A stretch of DNA of 64,000 nt from Taibaiella koreensis (GCF_003545715.1 NZ_QVNU01000005.1:186001-250000); one strand, 5' to 3'. Counted from the stretch's first letter, positions 45,916 to 55,015 are shown. The notes: a model not told the origin generated them from the sequence alone. A program made the numbers and translations.

Positions 45916-47289
45916 ATGAAACGCAAAATAGGCATCGCGCTCATAGGTCTTACCTGCCTGGGCTATACAGGAAGGGCGCAAACCACCGAATTCGATATCA
46001 ACGGACTTAAAGTAATCTTCAGGCACGCCGATAAATATACGGTGAGCGCCACCATGTTCTACAAAGGCGGCACAGCCAACTATACAGCCGACCAGCAGGG
46101 CATCGAAAGCCTCGCGCTTACAGCAGCCACATCCTGCGGTACCAAAGAAATGAACAAGGATGCTTTCCGCGACCTGGCCGATAAATATAATATAGAAGTG
46201 GGCGGCACTACCGGCTACGACTATGGCAGCATTAGCCTGTCCTGCGCCAAGCCTTATTTCAAGGAAGGCTGGCGCTTGTTCAGCCAGGCTATAATAAGCC
46301 CTGTGTTCGAGGAAAAAGAGCTTGCCATTACCCGCCAGCAGCTGATCTCCGGTATCCGGCAGGAAGAAGGCGATCCTGATACAAAAGTGGGCCATATGGC
46401 CAATGAAAATGTGTTTGCCGGCACCCGTTATGCCTACCGGCCCGCCGGTACTGCCGAAAGCCTGGCGGGACTTAACAAGGAAGCCGTTAGCAAATACTAT
46501 TACAATACCTTACTCAACAAGAACCGCATGTTTCTGGTGATCGTAGGCGACTTAGACCCCAACACGCTGAAGCAGCAGTTGACGAACACCTTTAGCCAGC
46601 TGCCGGCTACGCCTGTACAACTACCGGCGCCAGAGGCCACCGTACTCAAAGGCAATAATCTCAAGGTGGAAAACCGCCCCCTGGCTACCAATTATATCAT
46701 TGGCATATTGGGCGCTCCGCCCGCCAGCGATATTAAAGCTACCTATGCCAATGACCTGGCCTACCAGATACTGGCCGAAAAGCTTTTCGAAGAGATCAGG
46801 ACCAAGCGGAACCTCTCCTATGCGCCAAGTGCCGCTGCCCGTAGCCGCTTTAAACCTTCGTCGATTGTCTATGTTACGACCACAAAACCACGCGAAGCCG
46901 TAGAGGTTATGGTGAATGAGGTGAACAAGCTACGGAACAACGGTTTTAATGAAGTTGACCTGCGCGATGCCAAAGCAGGATTTACCACGGAGTATTATAT
47001 GGGCAACCAATCAACGGCAGCCATTGCAGCCATGGTGGGCGATGCGGAAATGAAAGGCAACTGGAAGAACGCAGAGACTATGCTGACCGATCTTGATGCC
47101 ATACCGCTGGAAACCGTGCAGCGGGTATTCAACAGATACGCTACCGGTATACGCTGGAATTACCTGGGCGACGAAAAGCTGGCCGACAAGGAAATGTTCG
47201 ACAAGGCAGTATCTGTCCCCTTACAAGCCAATCCCAATAGGCCGCAACCTGCACCAAAAATGGAGGTCTATAAGCTTGAAAAACAGTAA
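45916..47289 (+). CDS. M16 family peptidase-like partner (no zinc motif)
   Basis: 457 residues with a signal peptide (to GRAQ). It is homologous to the preceding protein, but the zinc motif is replaced (GIESLALTAATS instead of HxxEH), so it cannot bind zinc in the usual way. It keeps the Arg/Tyr substrate-binding region typical of the regulatory subunit (FEEIRTKRNLSYAPSA). This is the usual active/inactive pairing of M16B heterodimers and not a decayed gene. It is co-directional with the catalytic gene and ends in a strong hairpin. Confidence 0.9.
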   Translation: MKRKIGIALIGLTCLGYTGRAQTTEFDINGLKVIFRHADKYTVSATMFYKGGTANYTADQQGIESLALTAATSCGTKEMNKDAFRDLADKYNIEVGGTTGYDYGSISLSCAKPYFKEGWRLFSQAIISPVFEEKELAITRQQLISGIRQEEGDPDTKVGHMANENVFAGTRYAYRPAGTAESLAGLNKEAVSKYYYNTLLNKNRMFLVIVGDLDPNTLKQQLTNTFSQLPATPVQLPAPEATVLKGNNLKVENRPLATNYIIGILGAPPASDIKATYANDLAYQILAEKLFEEIRTKRNLSYAPSAAARSRFKPSSIVYVTTTKPREAVEVMVNEVNKLRNNGFNEVDLRDAKAGFTTEYYMGNQSTAAIAAMVGDAEMKGNWKNAETMLTDLDAIPLETVQRVFNRYATGIRWNYLGDEKLADKEMFDKAVSVPLQANPNRPQPAPKMEVYKLEKQ

Positions 47290-47311
47290 CCCTCAAAATC
47301 GAAAGAACAAT

Positions 47312-47340
47312 AAGAAAGGCGGCCGATGGCCGCCTTTCTT
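47312..47340. terminator. Bidirectional terminator between M16 pair and PASTA gene
   Basis: Perfect 13-bp stem AAGAAAGGCGGCC/GGCCGCCTTTCTT with loop GAT. It lies between convergent genes whose stops are at 47289 and 47382. Confidence 0.92.
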
Positions 47341-47381
47341 ATTGCAGGAATATATAGTCAATTTTTTCCGGAGGTAAGACG

Positions 47382-48155
47382 CTATTGTCCTTCTTCCATA
47401 TTCTGCTTGATACGGATATCGACATTGTCGCCTTCCTGTATCTTATTGGGCTCGTTGAATTCGTTGAAGGCTTCAGGCTGCTGGAGGTAGATCACCGCAG
47501 TAGTGGTATCGCTGATGGTACCGTCGAATACAGCGGAATACGTGAGATTGGAGCCACTCAGGATGGCTACAGCTTCGGGATAGGTCATGCCGTTCAGATC
47601 GGGAACATTGATCTGCTTGTTCCCAAGCCCGTCGCCGATCACCAGCGATATTTTACTTCCCTGCGGGATCTGTGTGCCCGGTGCGATCTCCTTACCGTTC
47701 AGCAGCTGGCTCAACACCGCGCCCTGGGCCATATCGGGTTTCATAATCGTGTCGCCCAGCAGCAGCTTATTGCTTTTCAGCAGCATTTCGGCGCTGCGAT
47801 ACGACATATTGACCAGATTGGGCATCGCAGTATTGCGCGGATTGACCCGGTTTATGATGAGAAAGATCGTTCGCCCTTGCTTCACGGTTGTGCCGCCCTC
47901 GGGTTGCTGTTCCAGCACGACCAAAGGCTTTTGATCGGGACTATAAGTGGAATCAAGATCTACCTCAAAACCGGCTGCTTCCAACGCTTTCAGCGCTTCA
48001 TCACGATTCTTGCCTTTGAGCACGGGCACTGTCAACTCCTTTCCGTGCCCTGTAATCCATCCCAGCGAGGCAAAAAAGAGCCAGTAGATACCGATACAGA
48101 TCAGCACAATGATAACAAGGGTTCCTACAAGGCTTTTATGAAACGGTTTCGACAT
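47382..48155 (-). CDS. PASTA-domain membrane protein
   Basis: 257 residues. A short cytoplasmic N terminus and one membrane helix (GTLVIIVLICIGIYWLFFASL) are followed by three PASTA domains: about 43-105 (LTVPVLKGKNRDEALKALEAAG), 110-175 (MPNLVNMSYRSAEMLLKSN) and 183-250 (VPDLNGMTYPEAVAILSGS). PASTA domains bind peptidoglycan stem peptides or beta-lactams. There is no kinase domain. It lies 81 bp downstream of ddl on the same strand, so a cell-wall role is likely. The RluD-type pseudouridine synthase often found after this pair in the phylum is absent here. Confidence 0.9.
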   Translation of the reverse strand: MSKPFHKSLVGTLVIIVLICIGIYWLFFASLGWITGHGKELTVPVLKGKNRDEALKALEAAGFEVDLDSTYSPDQKPLVVLEQQPEGGTTVKQGRTIFLIINRVNPRNTAMPNLVNMSYRSAEMLLKSNKLLLGDTIMKPDMAQGAVLSQLLNGKEIAPGTQIPQGSKISLVIGDGLGNKQINVPDLNGMTYPEAVAILSGSNLTYSAVFDGTISDTTTAVIYLQQPEAFNEFNEPNKIQEGDNVDIRIKQNMEEGQ

Positions 48156-48236
48156 GTTCGGTACTTATAATTTTCTCCGGCATACAGCCGGCATAGGGCG
48201 TTATCGTGTAAGCATCGTGAGGCTAGCCGGTGGCCC

Positions 48237-49223
48237 TCAGGCCAGCACCTCCTGCAGCAGGTTGCCGTAAAAGGTCATCAGGTTCAACCCTGCGGCCCGT
48301 ACCTGCTGCGGTACGATGCTGTTCTCACTTTGTCCGGGCATTGTGTTGACCTCCAGGAAAAACAGATCGTTGGTTTTCTTGTGCAGGATAAAATCCATAC
48401 GCACAATGCCTTTACAATTCAGGTGCTGGTAAATGCCTTCGGCCTTCCGGTTCAACTGCATCAGCACATCATGATCGATCACTGCCGGCGTGATCTCGTT
48501 GGTAACACCCGGCGTATATTTGGCTTCGTAATCAAAGAAATCATTTTTGCTGACGATCTCCGTGGGCGGCAAGGTATGGATCTTTCCTTTCAAGGCATAC
48601 ACGCCTATGGTCAGCTCACGGCCTTCGATAAACTCTTCGATCAGTACCTGGTTGTCTTCGGCAAAGGCTTTATCGATGGCCCCCATCAACTGTCCCGGGC
48701 TGACCACCTTGCTTACGCCCAGGCTGGACCCGCTCTCGTTGGGTTTCACAAATACCGGAAGCTTCAGACTTTCCATAATGGCACCCAGGGAGTAAGGCTG
48801 ACTCTTGTACAGCACTACCGAATTGGCAATATGAACGATATGGTAATCCTTAAGCACTTTGTTGCAGAAGCTTTTGTTGAAGGTAAGCGCCGACACGATA
48901 GCATTGCAGGTCGTATAGGGCAGTCCGATCATGTCGAAATAGCCCTGGAGGCGGCCATCTTCTCCCGGTGAGCCATGTACCGCAATAAAGGCGGCATCAA
49001 AAGTCACCTTTCCTTCATCCAGCAATAGCGAAAAATCGTTCTTATCTACAACGATCTTGCCGCCGGTGGCCATTTCGTAGTACCATTCATTTCGATCGAT
49101 AATGATCTTGTAAACTTCAAATTGTTCCGGATCCAGGTTTTGCTCTATCGTTTTTGCGGTGCCCAGGGAAATAACATATTCTCCGGAATAGCCGCCGGCA
49201 ACGAGCGCAATTTTTTTCTTCAT
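48237..49223 (-). CDS. ddl: D-alanine--D-alanine ligase
   Basis: 328 residues, ATP-grasp fold. Visible family motifs: GGYSGEYVISLGTA at the start, AVHGSPGEDGRLQGYFDMIGLPYT, the ATP-binding region FVKPNESGSSLGVSKV, and the metal-binding FLEVNTMPGQSENSIVPQQ at the end. It joins two D-alanines for the peptidoglycan stem peptide. There is one ddl in the window, followed by the PASTA protein. A -7 element is 28 bp upstream. Confidence 0.95.
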   Translation of the reverse strand: MKKKIALVAGGYSGEYVISLGTAKTIEQNLDPEQFEVYKIIIDRNEWYYEMATGGKIVVDKNDFSLLLDEGKVTFDAAFIAVHGSPGEDGRLQGYFDMIGLPYTTCNAIVSALTFNKSFCNKVLKDYHIVHIANSVVLYKSQPYSLGAIMESLKLPVFVKPNESGSSLGVSKVVSPGQLMGAIDKAFAEDNQVLIEEFIEGRELTIGVYALKGKIHTLPPTEIVSKNDFFDYEAKYTPGVTNEITPAVIDHDVLMQLNRKAEGIYQHLNCKGIVRMDFILHKKTNDLFFLEVNTMPGQSENSIVPQQVRAAGLNLMTFYGNLLQEVLA

Positions 49224-49251
49224 AATGAATGTAGTACAACTAAAAGAGTGC

Positions 49252-49259
49252 CAAAGGTA
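49252..49259 (-). promoter_or_regulatory. -7 element of ddl
   Basis: TACCTTTG on the minus strand, matching TAnnTTTG, 28 bp before the ddl ATG. No -33 seen. Confidence 0.5.
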
Positions 49260-49366
49260 AATAATGCGTCAGGGATTATGAATTCCTTTTTACCGCAGGC
49301 ATAAAAATTAACAAAAATGGCCTCTCACACCTCTGAGGGGCATAAATTGCCCCCTCAAGGGTAAAG

Positions 49367-49401
49367 AAAAGCCGGCTTTCGCTTAAGGCGTGGCCGGCTT
49401 T
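49367..49401 (-). terminator. Terminator of tatC
   Basis: AAAAGCCGGC (49367-49376) pairs with GCCGGCTTT (49393-49401) around a 16-nt loop, with A's on the left that read as U's on the minus strand. It lies 31 bp after the tatC stop. A second hairpin with a GAGGGGCA arm is at 49335-49356. Confidence 0.75.
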
Positions 49402-49432
49402 CCTTACGGAACTAATTTTACGATAAGTGATA

Positions 49433-50293
49433 TTACCAGTCGAGGGTTTCGTTTTCTTTTTTCTTCTTCTCCTTCAGAATGCGTGCGCTGACCACGATAC
49501 CGGCCTCGTATAACAATACCAGGGGAATCGCTACAAGGAAGATGCTGAACCAATCGGGAGGCGTGATCACGGCGGCCAGCACCATGATGACCACGATGGC
49601 GATACGGCGTTGGTCCCGCATGATCTTGGGCGTAAGGATGCCTATCCGGGAGAGGAAATAGACAATGATCGGCAGTTCAAATACAATACCCAGACCTAGG
49701 ATGAGATCACTCATGGTATCGTAATAGTTGTCGATCGTGATAATATTCTCAAATTGCGGGCTCAGCTGGTAGCCGGCAAAAAAGTTGATGGTAAAGGGGG
49801 CGATAAGGAAATAAGCAAAGGCGACACCCAGAAAAAATAAAGTGGAGGACCAAAAAACGATACCCCGCGCATACTTAAGCTCTGATGCCTTCAGGGCTGG
49901 TTTTACAAATTTCCAGAATTCCCAGAAGACGTACGGGAAAGCCACAATAAAGCCCAGCATGAAGGAAATCGAAAAGCTCATCATAAACTGGCCCGACAGC
50001 TGGTTGTTCTGAAACCTCAGCTTGACATCAGAAAGACACAATGCATCGACATGGATCGCTTTTCCCAGGTCGCAAAGGAGCCTGTAGGAAATAAAATTGC
50101 TGCTGGTAGGGCCCATGATGATGTGCTCAAAGATCCATTCCACATTAAAGAAAACGACAACGGCGCCAATAATGATGGCCACCAGCGATCGTACCAGATG
50201 CCAGCGCAGCGCTTCAATGTGGTCGGTAAAACCCATCTCTCCTGTGGGGTTGCCACCGTTTCGCTTGGCGAGGAATTTATTGAGAATACTCAA
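49433..50293 (-). CDS. tatC: Sec-independent protein translocase TatC
   Basis: 286 residues with six membrane segments. The N-terminal EMGFTDHIEALRWHLVRSL is the Bacteroidota form of the TatC cytoplasmic signal-binding motif, and FWEFWKFVKPALKASEL contains the conserved loop with FxxPxL-like spacing. The first periplasmic loop carries an extra stretch with two Cys (LLCDLGKAIHVDALCLSD), typical of the phylum. It forms the receptor core for folded proteins with twin-arginine signals. No tatA gene is adjacent. rpiB lies 43 bp upstream on the same strand. Confidence 0.95.
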   Translation of the reverse strand: MSILNKFLAKRNGGNPTGEMGFTDHIEALRWHLVRSLVAIIIGAVVVFFNVEWIFEHIIMGPTSSNFISYRLLCDLGKAIHVDALCLSDVKLRFQNNQLSGQFMMSFSISFMLGFIVAFPYVFWEFWKFVKPALKASELKYARGIVFWSSTLFFLGVAFAYFLIAPFTINFFAGYQLSPQFENIITIDNYYDTMSDLILGLGIVFELPIIVYFLSRIGILTPKIMRDQRRIAIVVIMVLAAVITPPDWFSIFLVAIPLVLLYEAGIVVSARILKEKKKKENETLDW

Positions 50294-50336
50294 AGGAATA
50301 TGCCGTTTAACAATTGGAATAAAAGCCGGTTATGGC

Positions 50337-50792
50337 TCAGGCGCCCTGGATCTTCTCTACACGGCGTTCATGCCGTCCGCCTTCGAAGGGTGTCGCTAGG
50401 AAAAGCTCAGTCATTTTCTGTGCTACAGCATATTCCACGAAGCGTTCCGGCATACAGAGCACGTTGGCATTGTTGTGCTGGCGTGCCAGCATGGCCAGCT
50501 CTTCGTTCCAGCAAAGCGCCGCCCTGATGCCCTGGTGCTTGTTGGCGGTCATACATACCCCATTGCCGCTGCCACAGATAAGGATACCAGCCGCTGCCCT
50601 GCCCTCCTCCACCATAAGCGCCACCGGGTGCGCATAATCGGGATAGTCGGTGGAATCGGTAGAATAAGTGCCTTTATCTTCAACAGTCCAGCCGAGGCCG
50701 GTAAGCCAGGCTTTCAGCTGCTCTTTGTATTGAAACCCGGCATGGTCGCTGCCGATAGCCAGGGGAAGAGAAGTGTCAAATGTTGTTTGCAT
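50337..50792 (-). CDS. rpiB: Ribose-5-phosphate isomerase B
   Basis: 151 residues. The RpiB/LacAB fold is clear from AIGSDHAGFQYKEQLKAWL at the start, GILICGSGNGVCMTANK (with the catalytic Cys in the middle of the family motif) and HNNANVLCMPERF. It interconverts ribose 5-phosphate and ribulose 5-phosphate in the pentose phosphate pathway. It is the first gene of a pair with tatC, though no functional link is known. A -7-like TAACTTTG lies just upstream. Confidence 0.95.
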   Translation of the reverse strand: MQTTFDTSLPLAIGSDHAGFQYKEQLKAWLTGLGWTVEDKGTYSTDSTDYPDYAHPVALMVEEGRAAAGILICGSGNGVCMTANKHQGIRAALCWNEELAMLARQHNNANVLCMPERFVEYAVAQKMTELFLATPFEGGRHERRVEKIQGA

Positions 50793-50799
50793 AGGGGCG

Positions 50800-50807
50800 C
50801 AAAGTTA
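50800..50807 (-). promoter_or_regulatory. -7 element of rpiB
   Basis: TAACTTTG on the minus strand, matching TAnnTTTG, only 7 bp before the rpiB ATG. Such a short spacing would give a nearly leaderless transcript. Confidence 0.4.
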
Positions 50808-50861
50808 AGTCAATAGGTCTATTGGTTGGTAAGTTATTGGTTAAAGCTACCGGTAAAATAA

Positions 50862-51746
50862 TCACTCTTTGAAATCAACCGAATTTAAAAAACGCTTGCA
50901 AATCTCGTTCTGAGACCGGTTATTGTAATATACGGACAGAATACACATTTTGGTTTTGACCGGAATAAATATAGCGCTTAGCGAAATATCAAAATCATAA
51001 AATTTTATCTCGAATTCCAGAACTTCTCTATTTTTCAGAAGCCGTTTTTTGACGGGCTGAATGGTATAACGATCAGTTTCCGGGCTAGGGATAAAGGTAT
51101 TTTGCTCCGATGTGTTTGAAAACAATTTTGTGTAGCTGGATTTATCTTTGAGTAAGTTGTTTACCATTTGGTCCACCTCTTCCTGCTTCTCTTTTTCAAT
51201 TACGATAAGTGAATAGAATTCAATGTCACCCTTTTCTTTCCAGGGAAACATTGTCCAGTAACAGGAATAGGAATCAGAGGCTGCCGAATCAAAAATATGA
51301 CCTGGAAAATCGAACGTAATAGGGATTTGCGGTAAATCTATTTTTCTCCAGCTATATTTATTTCTGGAAAAATGATACTTGACAATTTCCCCGTTTTTAT
51401 AGTAAACAGAGTAGATATATTTTCCGTCAATGTCATTATAATATTTCCACTTACCATCCTCTTTTCCATCTTTTAACTGGCCCTTATAATCAATAACGCC
51501 ATTTTCAAACCACTCAGTCGTTTTACCGATCTGTATATCGTTTTTCCAATTATTCTCTTTTCTCTTTTTCCCGCTCTCATAATAAGCATAAGAAACGCCT
51601 TCCTTTTTCCCATCCTTGGTCGTACCCTTAAGCTTTACTTGTCCATCAGGGTAATAAAATACAACATTTTCGATTTGAGGCGTTTGCTGTCCTTGGGACT
51701 GCAGCGTCATCATCATCAGCAGCCAAACGGACATACAGGCTTTCAT
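50862..51746 (-). CDS. MORN-like repeat secreted protein, AT-rich
   Basis: 294 residues from the ATG at 51746, where a signal peptide begins (MKACMSVWLLMMMTLQSQGQ); an ATG at 51779 would put 11 polar residues in front. Residues about 25-125 hold four or five MORN-variant repeats (YYPDGQVKLKGTTKDGKKEG, YYESGKKRKENNWKND, WFENGVIDYKGQLKDGKEDGKWKYY). This pattern is often labelled 'YwqK antitoxin' in databases, though no toxin is near. The C-terminal half is not recognised. The gene is much more AT-rich than its neighbours (many AAA, TTT and ATA codons), which suggests recent arrival. Confidence 0.68.
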   Translation of the reverse strand: MKACMSVWLLMMMTLQSQGQQTPQIENVVFYYPDGQVKLKGTTKDGKKEGVSYAYYESGKKRKENNWKNDIQIGKTTEWFENGVIDYKGQLKDGKEDGKWKYYNDIDGKYIYSVYYKNGEIVKYHFSRNKYSWRKIDLPQIPITFDFPGHIFDSAASDSYSCYWTMFPWKEKGDIEFYSLIVIEKEKQEEVDQMVNNLLKDKSSYTKLFSNTSEQNTFIPSPETDRYTIQPVKKRLLKNREVLEFEIKFYDFDISLSAIFIPVKTKMCILSVYYNNRSQNEICKRFLNSVDFKE

Positions 51747-51786
51747 TTTGACTGGTTTTAAGGAATGATAGAATGTCATTGTTGGC

Positions 51787-52971
51787 TTATCTGGTCTTTA
51801 CGATCTCATAAAAATATTGCTCCAGCGATGCGGCCACTACGTCCCAATCAAACTGGCGCCGGATTACTTCACGGCCGGCTTCGCCCACCTCGCGGCGGTG
51901 TTCCGGCGACTGCAATAAGGCGATGCATGCTGCGGCAAATGCCTCCGTATCGGTGGCCAGCACCACACCCTCGCCCGAAGCGATGTTCAGACCGCTGAAA
52001 CCGATATTGCGGCTCACCACAGGCACGCCCATTGCCATGGCTTCCAATACTTTGTTCTGGGTGCCGGCGCCAAAGCGCAGCGGTGCGACCACAATAGCCG
52101 CCCGGGCATAACAGGCTGCGAGGTCCTGCACAAATCCGGTTACGGTTACATCGTCCGAGGCCAGCGCCAACACTTTTTTTACCGGTCGCTGACCGGCGAT
52201 CATAAACCTGATACCGGGTACCCGGGCTTTGATCAGTGGGAAGATCTCCTGCACAAAGTAAACAACCGCATCCACATTGGGCGCATAATCCATATTACCG
52301 GTAAACAGGATGGTTTTGTCGGGACCGTAGTCGTGCCCGCCGGCAGAGAAAGTGCCCAGATCGACCCCATTGGGCAGCAGCCGTATATTGTCTATACCCT
52401 GATCGTCCCGGAGGTAGCGAAGATCCTCGCCAGAGCATACCAGCGAGAGCTCATAGGCCTTCAGCACCTGTTCATAGGCCGATACCCTGCGCTGCTCTAT
52501 CCGGTTAAATACTTTCAGCAACCCTTTTGCGCTGTCGATGCGCCGTTTCCAGTAAAGGGAATAGGCATCGGGCAGATCGAGGATGCGCGGTATGTCTTTA
52601 TAGTCTGCCCAGTATTGCGCCATGCGCAGATGCTGTACATGCACGGCATCGTAGTGGTGCCGTTGCCGGAGCTCCGCTATTTTCGCTGTCATTGCCGGCG
52701 AATGGAAGTAACGCACCTGGAATGGTTCCTGCCGGAAAAAGGCAAGTAGGCTGTTGGCATAAGACTGGAAGCGGCTAAGAGGAACCAGGTGGATCTCCGT
52801 GAAGATCTGCTGCAATTCCGGCAGGTATTGCAAGTCCTTTTCATCCTGCAGAAAGGTGACCAGGTGTAGCTCATGCCTTGCCGCCAGCCTTTTGGCCAGG
52901 TGGTAGATCTTCAGCTTATCGCCCCGGTAAGGCGGGTATGGAAATCGATTGGCAGTAAACAGCAATTTCAT
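51787..52971 (-). CDS. Glycosyltransferase family 4, sugar transferase
   Basis: 394 residues, GT-B fold. The N-terminal domain starts MKLLFTANRFPYPPYRGDK, a beginning typical of the sugar transferases linked to PEP-CTERM/EpsH1-type polysaccharide systems. The C-terminal domain has TILFTGNMDYAPNVDAVVYF, RFMIAGQRPVKKVLAL and the nucleotide-sugar-binding APLRFGAGTQNKVLEAMAMGVPVV motif. It transfers a sugar from an activated donor to a growing glycan; donor and acceptor are unknown. It stands alone, without other polysaccharide genes nearby. Confidence 0.88.
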   Translation of the reverse strand: MKLLFTANRFPYPPYRGDKLKIYHLAKRLAARHELHLVTFLQDEKDLQYLPELQQIFTEIHLVPLSRFQSYANSLLAFFRQEPFQVRYFHSPAMTAKIAELRQRHHYDAVHVQHLRMAQYWADYKDIPRILDLPDAYSLYWKRRIDSAKGLLKVFNRIEQRRVSAYEQVLKAYELSLVCSGEDLRYLRDDQGIDNIRLLPNGVDLGTFSAGGHDYGPDKTILFTGNMDYAPNVDAVVYFVQEIFPLIKARVPGIRFMIAGQRPVKKVLALASDDVTVTGFVQDLAACYARAAIVVAPLRFGAGTQNKVLEAMAMGVPVVSRNIGFSGLNIASGEGVVLATDTEAFAAACIALLQSPEHRREVGEAGREVIRRQFDWDVVAASLEQYFYEIVKTR

Positions 52972-53061
52972 GTTCGAACAGCAAATATCCTTTCTTTTTG
53001 CGAAAGGGAAAGTAAGGCTTTAAATGACTGTTATTAATCATTGCTTAAGAACCTTGCTGAC

Positions 53062-53069
53062 TACATTTG
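53062..53069 (+). promoter_or_regulatory. -7 element of DUF2071-like gene
   Basis: TACATTTG, identical to the carbonic anhydrase -7, 21 bp before the ATG at 53091. It overlaps a TTG at 53067 and so rules out that longer start. Confidence 0.55.
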
Positions 53070-53090
53070 TTCCATCCTAAACTGCATCCC

Positions 53091-53798
53091 ATGAAACCAC
53101 CTACCCTCCTGGGGCTCATCGACAGACGCATCCTGGTCAATTTCACAGTCGATCCTGGTATCGTAGCCGGGATGTTGCCTGGTCCTTTCCGGCCCAAAAC
53201 ATATAAAAACAAAGCCATCATCGGCATATGCCTCATACGGCTTAAGCATATCCGCCCCAAAGGATTTCCGGCTTTTACAGGTATTGCTTCCGAAAACGGG
53301 GCACATCGCATTGCTGTAGAATGGGATGAAGGTAATGTGGTCAGGGAAGGCGTATATATACCCCGCCGGGATACGGCTTCGCGGCTTAATGCCTGGCTGG
53401 GCGGGCGCCTGTTCCCCGGCAGGCATCATCTGGCGCAATTCAGGGTTGAAGAGGGCGGAGACCGTTACCAGGTAGCCTTTACCAGCGCCGACGGCGCCCA
53501 CATGGCTATCGACGCACAGGAAACGACAAGCTTGTCCCCCTCCTCTGTTTTTGAAACACTGCCTTGCTGCTCTTCTTTTTTCGAACAAGGCGCCTGTGGC
53601 TACTCTCCCAATGGCACAACATTTGAGGGGATGAAGCTGACGATCCCTGCCTGGCAGGTACGGCCGCTTAGGGTCAGCTCGGTGTACGTAAGCCTGTTCG
53701 AGGATGAATCTCTTTTTCCAAAAGGTTCGGTCGTATTTGACAATGCACTGATCATGACCGGCATGGCATCCGAATGGCGCGCGCTCGAAGATAAATGA
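53091..53798 (+). CDS. DUF2071-like protein
   Basis: 235 residues from the ATG at 53091, no signal peptide. The beginning LIDRRILVNFTVDPGIVAGMLPGPFRPKTY resembles the DUF2071/YqjF family, a relative of the acetoacetate decarboxylase fold in which 'R.L.NF.VDP...LP' opens the domain. The conserved interior is more diverged than usual, and there is a Cys pair-rich stretch (LPCCSSFFEQGACGY). No activity is established. It is divergent from the glycosyltransferase and has its own promoter and terminator. Confidence 0.6.
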   Translation: MKPPTLLGLIDRRILVNFTVDPGIVAGMLPGPFRPKTYKNKAIIGICLIRLKHIRPKGFPAFTGIASENGAHRIAVEWDEGNVVREGVYIPRRDTASRLNAWLGGRLFPGRHHLAQFRVEEGGDRYQVAFTSADGAHMAIDAQETTSLSPSSVFETLPCCSSFFEQGACGYSPNGTTFEGMKLTIPAWQVRPLRVSSVYVSLFEDESLFPKGSVVFDNALIMTGMASEWRALEDK

Positions 53799-53882
53799 AT
53801 TGTCTCCCGGTGAAGCAGCGTGAAAGATCACCTCATCAGTTGCAAATCAGGTTACGCCTTTCCCACTTAATGACTTCGATAT

Positions 53883-53932
53883 CATCTTAAAAAGCGAGGC
53901 TGCTCCAAAGAACAGCCTCGCTTTTTAAGATG
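53883..53932. terminator. Strong bidirectional terminator
   Basis: A 20-bp perfect inverted repeat (53883-53902 and 53913-53932; arms start CATCTTAAAAAGCGAGG) with a 10-nt loop, between convergent genes that stop at 53798 and 53949. The longest perfect stem in the window. Confidence 0.92.
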
Positions 53933-53948
53933 AGCACACACCCAACTA

Positions 53949-54998
53949 CTATTTCCTGATCAACTTCAAGGTTTGTATTTGGTCAGGCGTGGCGATCCTG
54001 ATCCAATAGGCGCCGCTGGCAAGGCCATCAAGCGCAATATCGGGCTTACTGGCTTTGAGATCGCCGGTTGCGGCCAGCTTGCCTTCCAGGGTATAAATGG
54101 AATAGCCTGCATCACCGGAAATCCCCGTTACACGTACTTTTTCTCCGGCAGGATTGGGATACAGCAGGAATGTATTGCCGGCACCGTTACGCTGTAACAT
54201 GACGATCGTAGACAGGCTCGCGCTGCCATCGAGATCTACCATACTCAAGCGGTACAATACCCTGCCCTTAATGTTGCTGATATCGTCTTCCTGCTGGTAA
54301 CGCGACGCCTCGCTTAGCTTCTGGCTGGCTACCTTGACAAAACCGGCGCCACCGGCGCTACGCTCCAGCTCGAAATGAGAAAACTTATCCGGGTTGCCGA
54401 TCTCCCAGTGGAGCAGCGCCATATGTTCTCCGGCCAGCTTTCCGGTAAAGGAGATCAGCTTAATGGGGAAGGCACCCGCAGGTACTACCTGTATAGGCCC
54501 AAAGGCGTTATCGTCGCTGCTTTGGGCATTGCCGGCAATCAGCGGTTCCGGAAGCGCATTGCTCGTTTGTTGCAGCGGTACCGTACCGGCTACGGCACCC
54601 ACGATATCGACCGTCATTGTAAAATGGGTTTGTGGCCCACCGAGTACCATAGCGGGGATACCTGCACCAGTAACATCCAGCTGCAAAAAGGTTCCTGTAC
54701 CCGCAATGACGGTCCAGGTGGGCGTGAAAATAGCATCGCCCCCGTCGAAGTCAAGCGACGATTGGTTCACCGAAACATTTGGCGGGAAGGAGATATTAAA
54801 GCTTGCGCCACCCGCAGGTATGGGATCATCACCATCGTTGCCCACATCAAATGTGGTTGTTGTCGTCTGACCTACCTCGATCGGACTTTCAGCGGCTGTA
54901 ATGCCATGTACCTGTGGATTGGCAAGCGGGTTTGGACCTTGTCCCACCGCAACCAGTGCGCCTGCTATTGCGGCAATAGTGAGTAACGTTTTTTTCAT
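53949..54998 (-). CDS. T9SS-secreted protein, DUF11-like domain
   Basis: 349 residues with a signal peptide (MKKTLLTIAAIAGALVAVGQ). Residues about 30-165 form a DUF11-like or cadherin-type beta-sandwich (VGQTTTTTFDVGNDGDDPIPAGG...VSVNQSSLDF...). A fibronectin-like module follows (KLISFTGKLAGEHMALLHWEI..., FSHFELERSAGGAGF), similar to that in the protein at 4147-6093. The type A sorting domain is at the end (LYPNPAGEKVRVTG ... IQTLKLIRK). Likely extracellular. It lies 137 bp downstream of the repeat protein gene on the same strand and may work with it. Confidence 0.8.
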   Translation of the reverse strand: MKKTLLTIAAIAGALVAVGQGPNPLANPQVHGITAAESPIEVGQTTTTTFDVGNDGDDPIPAGGASFNISFPPNVSVNQSSLDFDGGDAIFTPTWTVIAGTGTFLQLDVTGAGIPAMVLGGPQTHFTMTVDIVGAVAGTVPLQQTSNALPEPLIAGNAQSSDDNAFGPIQVVPAGAFPIKLISFTGKLAGEHMALLHWEIGNPDKFSHFELERSAGGAGFVKVASQKLSEASRYQQEDDISNIKGRVLYRLSMVDLDGSASLSTIVMLQRNGAGNTFLLYPNPAGEKVRVTGISGDAGYSIYTLEGKLAATGDLKASKPDIALDGLASGAYWIRIATPDQIQTLKLIRK

Positions 54999-55015
54999 TT
55001 TTTTTATTTGTGAAA

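Noticed and set aside
45916-47289. Second M16 gene as a pseudogene because it lacks HxxEH
   Set aside because: The frame is intact and the Arg/Tyr region of the regulatory subunit is conserved, as in normal M16B pairs.
50862-51746. Toxin-antitoxin locus because of the YwqK-like repeats
   Set aside because: No partner toxin gene is adjacent, and the protein has a signal peptide and a large extra domain.
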